DNA of 64,000 nt from JACDAN01 sp963834825 (GTDB lineage: Bacteria > Actinomycetota > Thermoleophilia > Gaiellales > Gaiellaceae). The notes beneath the pieces were generated by a model, which saw nothing but the letters and a program-made list of their open reading frames with translations, searched no databases and was not told the origin of the DNA. The translations under genes were made by a program, and so were the position numbers. Positions within the stretch are counted from its first letter, which is position 1. The number at the start of each line of letters is the position of its first letter. The stretch lies in assembly GCA_963834825.1 (NCBI GenBank), contig CAWICZ010000014.1:310001-374000 (forward strand). The letters run 5' to 3'. Positions 63,380 through 64,000 of the stretch are shown here, piece after piece.

Positions 63380-64000
63380 GTGGCTGAGGTCGACGGACTC
63401 AACGCGGGCTACGCCCGCGCGCTTCTCGATGAGTACCTGGAAAACCCGGAGGGCGTCCCCTCCGAGTGGCGCGCGCTGTTCGAAAGCGGCGACAGCGACC
63501 TGGTCGCTCAGCATCCCGGCGTTGCGCGCCTGGTCGAGCTGCTTCGCGCCGCCGAGGACGGCCAGGCGGCGCCCGTCGTCACGGCCGCCGCCGGAGGTGC
63601 CGGTCGAGGCCGAGCCGCCGCCGACTACGGTCGCCGATGAGGAGCTTCTCAGCGCCGTCGCTGCAGCCATGGCTCTCGTGAAGGCGCACCGCACGCACGG
63701 CCACCTCGCCGCACGGCTCGATCCTCTCGGCTCGGAGCCGGTGGGAGACCCGGCGCTCGAGCCGGAGCGCCTCGTTCCGCCCCTGACGGTGGAGCTCCAG
63801 CGGGAGATTCCCGCGCAGCTCCTCCGCGTGTACTTCCCCGGGGAGACGCTGGCGGACGTGCTTCCGAACCTGCAGGAGACGTACGCCGGCACGAGCGCAT
63901 ACGAGATCGAGCACATCTCCGACCACCAGGAGCGGGTCTGGCTGCGCCAGGCGATCGAGTCGGGCACGTACCGAACACCGCTCTCGGCAGACGAGAAGCG
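63380..64000 (+). CDS. 2-oxoglutarate dehydrogenase E1 / multifunctional Kgd, 5' part (frameshifted as read)
   Basis: The N-terminus (LNAGYARALLDEYLENPEGVP-type, then SEWRALFESGD) is the E1o/SucA start motif. It is followed by a Pro/Ala linker and, in the next frame, DEELLSAVAAAMALVKAHRT, then HGHLAARLDPLGSEP and YEIEHISDHQERVWLRQAI. The first frame stops at 63640; one extra base within 63578-63592 (a GCC repeat) explains the shift. The gene runs off the window. Whether it carries the acyltransferase domain of actinobacterial Kgd cannot be seen, although the short linker suggests a plain E1. Confidence 0.8.

Overview
The window is a GC-rich, gene-dense stretch of bacterial chromosome with essentially no mobile DNA. 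Gene order (glmM-glmS ... acpS-nnrD-alr; tig-clpP-clpX-valS-folC-ndk; mreBCD-mrdA-rodA-rng-rplU-rpmA-obg-nadD-rsfS), high GC, frequent GTG starts and many leaderless-looking promoters point to a deep-branching actinobacterium. The class Thermoleophilia (Gaiella/Solirubrobacter-like) is my best guess; that is inference from layout and protein style, not from a marker search.

Layout. 1-8.7 kb: cell-wall precursor and repair operon (glmM, glmS, then HAD phosphatase, acpS, nnrD, alr and a CCA-type nucleotidyltransferase, overlapping by a few bases). 8.8-14.5 kb: a large secreted subtilase, divergent fabI, an M23-like protein and a membrane protein. 14.5-20.9 kb, minus strand: a compact run of ridA, a YbdK-type carboxylate-amine ligase, an ECF sigma factor, a membrane-anchored propeller protein, a redoxin with an in-frame TGA exactly at the peroxidatic cysteine, a polytopic membrane protein, a YCII protein and tag. 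20.9-36.9 kb: small metabolic and signalling genes, ileS, ispH, a multi-GAF histidine kinase with its receiver partner, a PAS protein, ctaG, cyclophilin, an AI-2E family transporter, a CAP-domain protein. 37-40.4 kb: a tRNA-rich stretch (Arg, His, Arg, Leu; Pro and Gly lie just upstream) with a D-2-hydroxyacid dehydrogenase, an NTF2-like protein and an Ogt-Ada fusion. 40.4-61.1 kb: housekeeping block for proteostasis (tig, clpP, clpX), valS, folC, ndk, maf, the rod-shape elongasome (mreB, mreC, mreD, mrdA, rodA), RNase E/G, L21, L27, Obg, NadD, RsfS. 61.1-64 kb: a PD-(D/E)XK endonuclease-like gene running into tRNA-Ala, a zinc alcohol dehydrogenase, two small membrane proteins and the 5' end of a 2-oxoglutarate dehydrogenase E1 gene.

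What stands out. (i) A candidate selenocysteine peroxiredoxin at 16932-17402 with a correctly placed SECIS-like hairpin. (ii) A very regular promoter grammar: TANNNT hexamers exactly six bases before the start codon (leaderless mRNAs), several of which reuse the TAG stop codon of the upstream gene as the first half of the -10 element, and several -10 elements that work symmetrically for divergent genes. (iii) Non-canonical starts (ATC for ctaG; CTG for the dehydrogenase directly behind tRNA-His and for rsfS). (iv) A near-identical 23-bp palindrome upstream of ispH/the GAF kinase and upstream of the PAS protein. (v) A small HTH-like gene framed exactly by 13-bp inverted repeats. (vi) Three +1 frameshifts in conserved genes (glmS, mrdA, the E1 gene), most simply sequencing or assembly indels, although two share the same CCC-G context.
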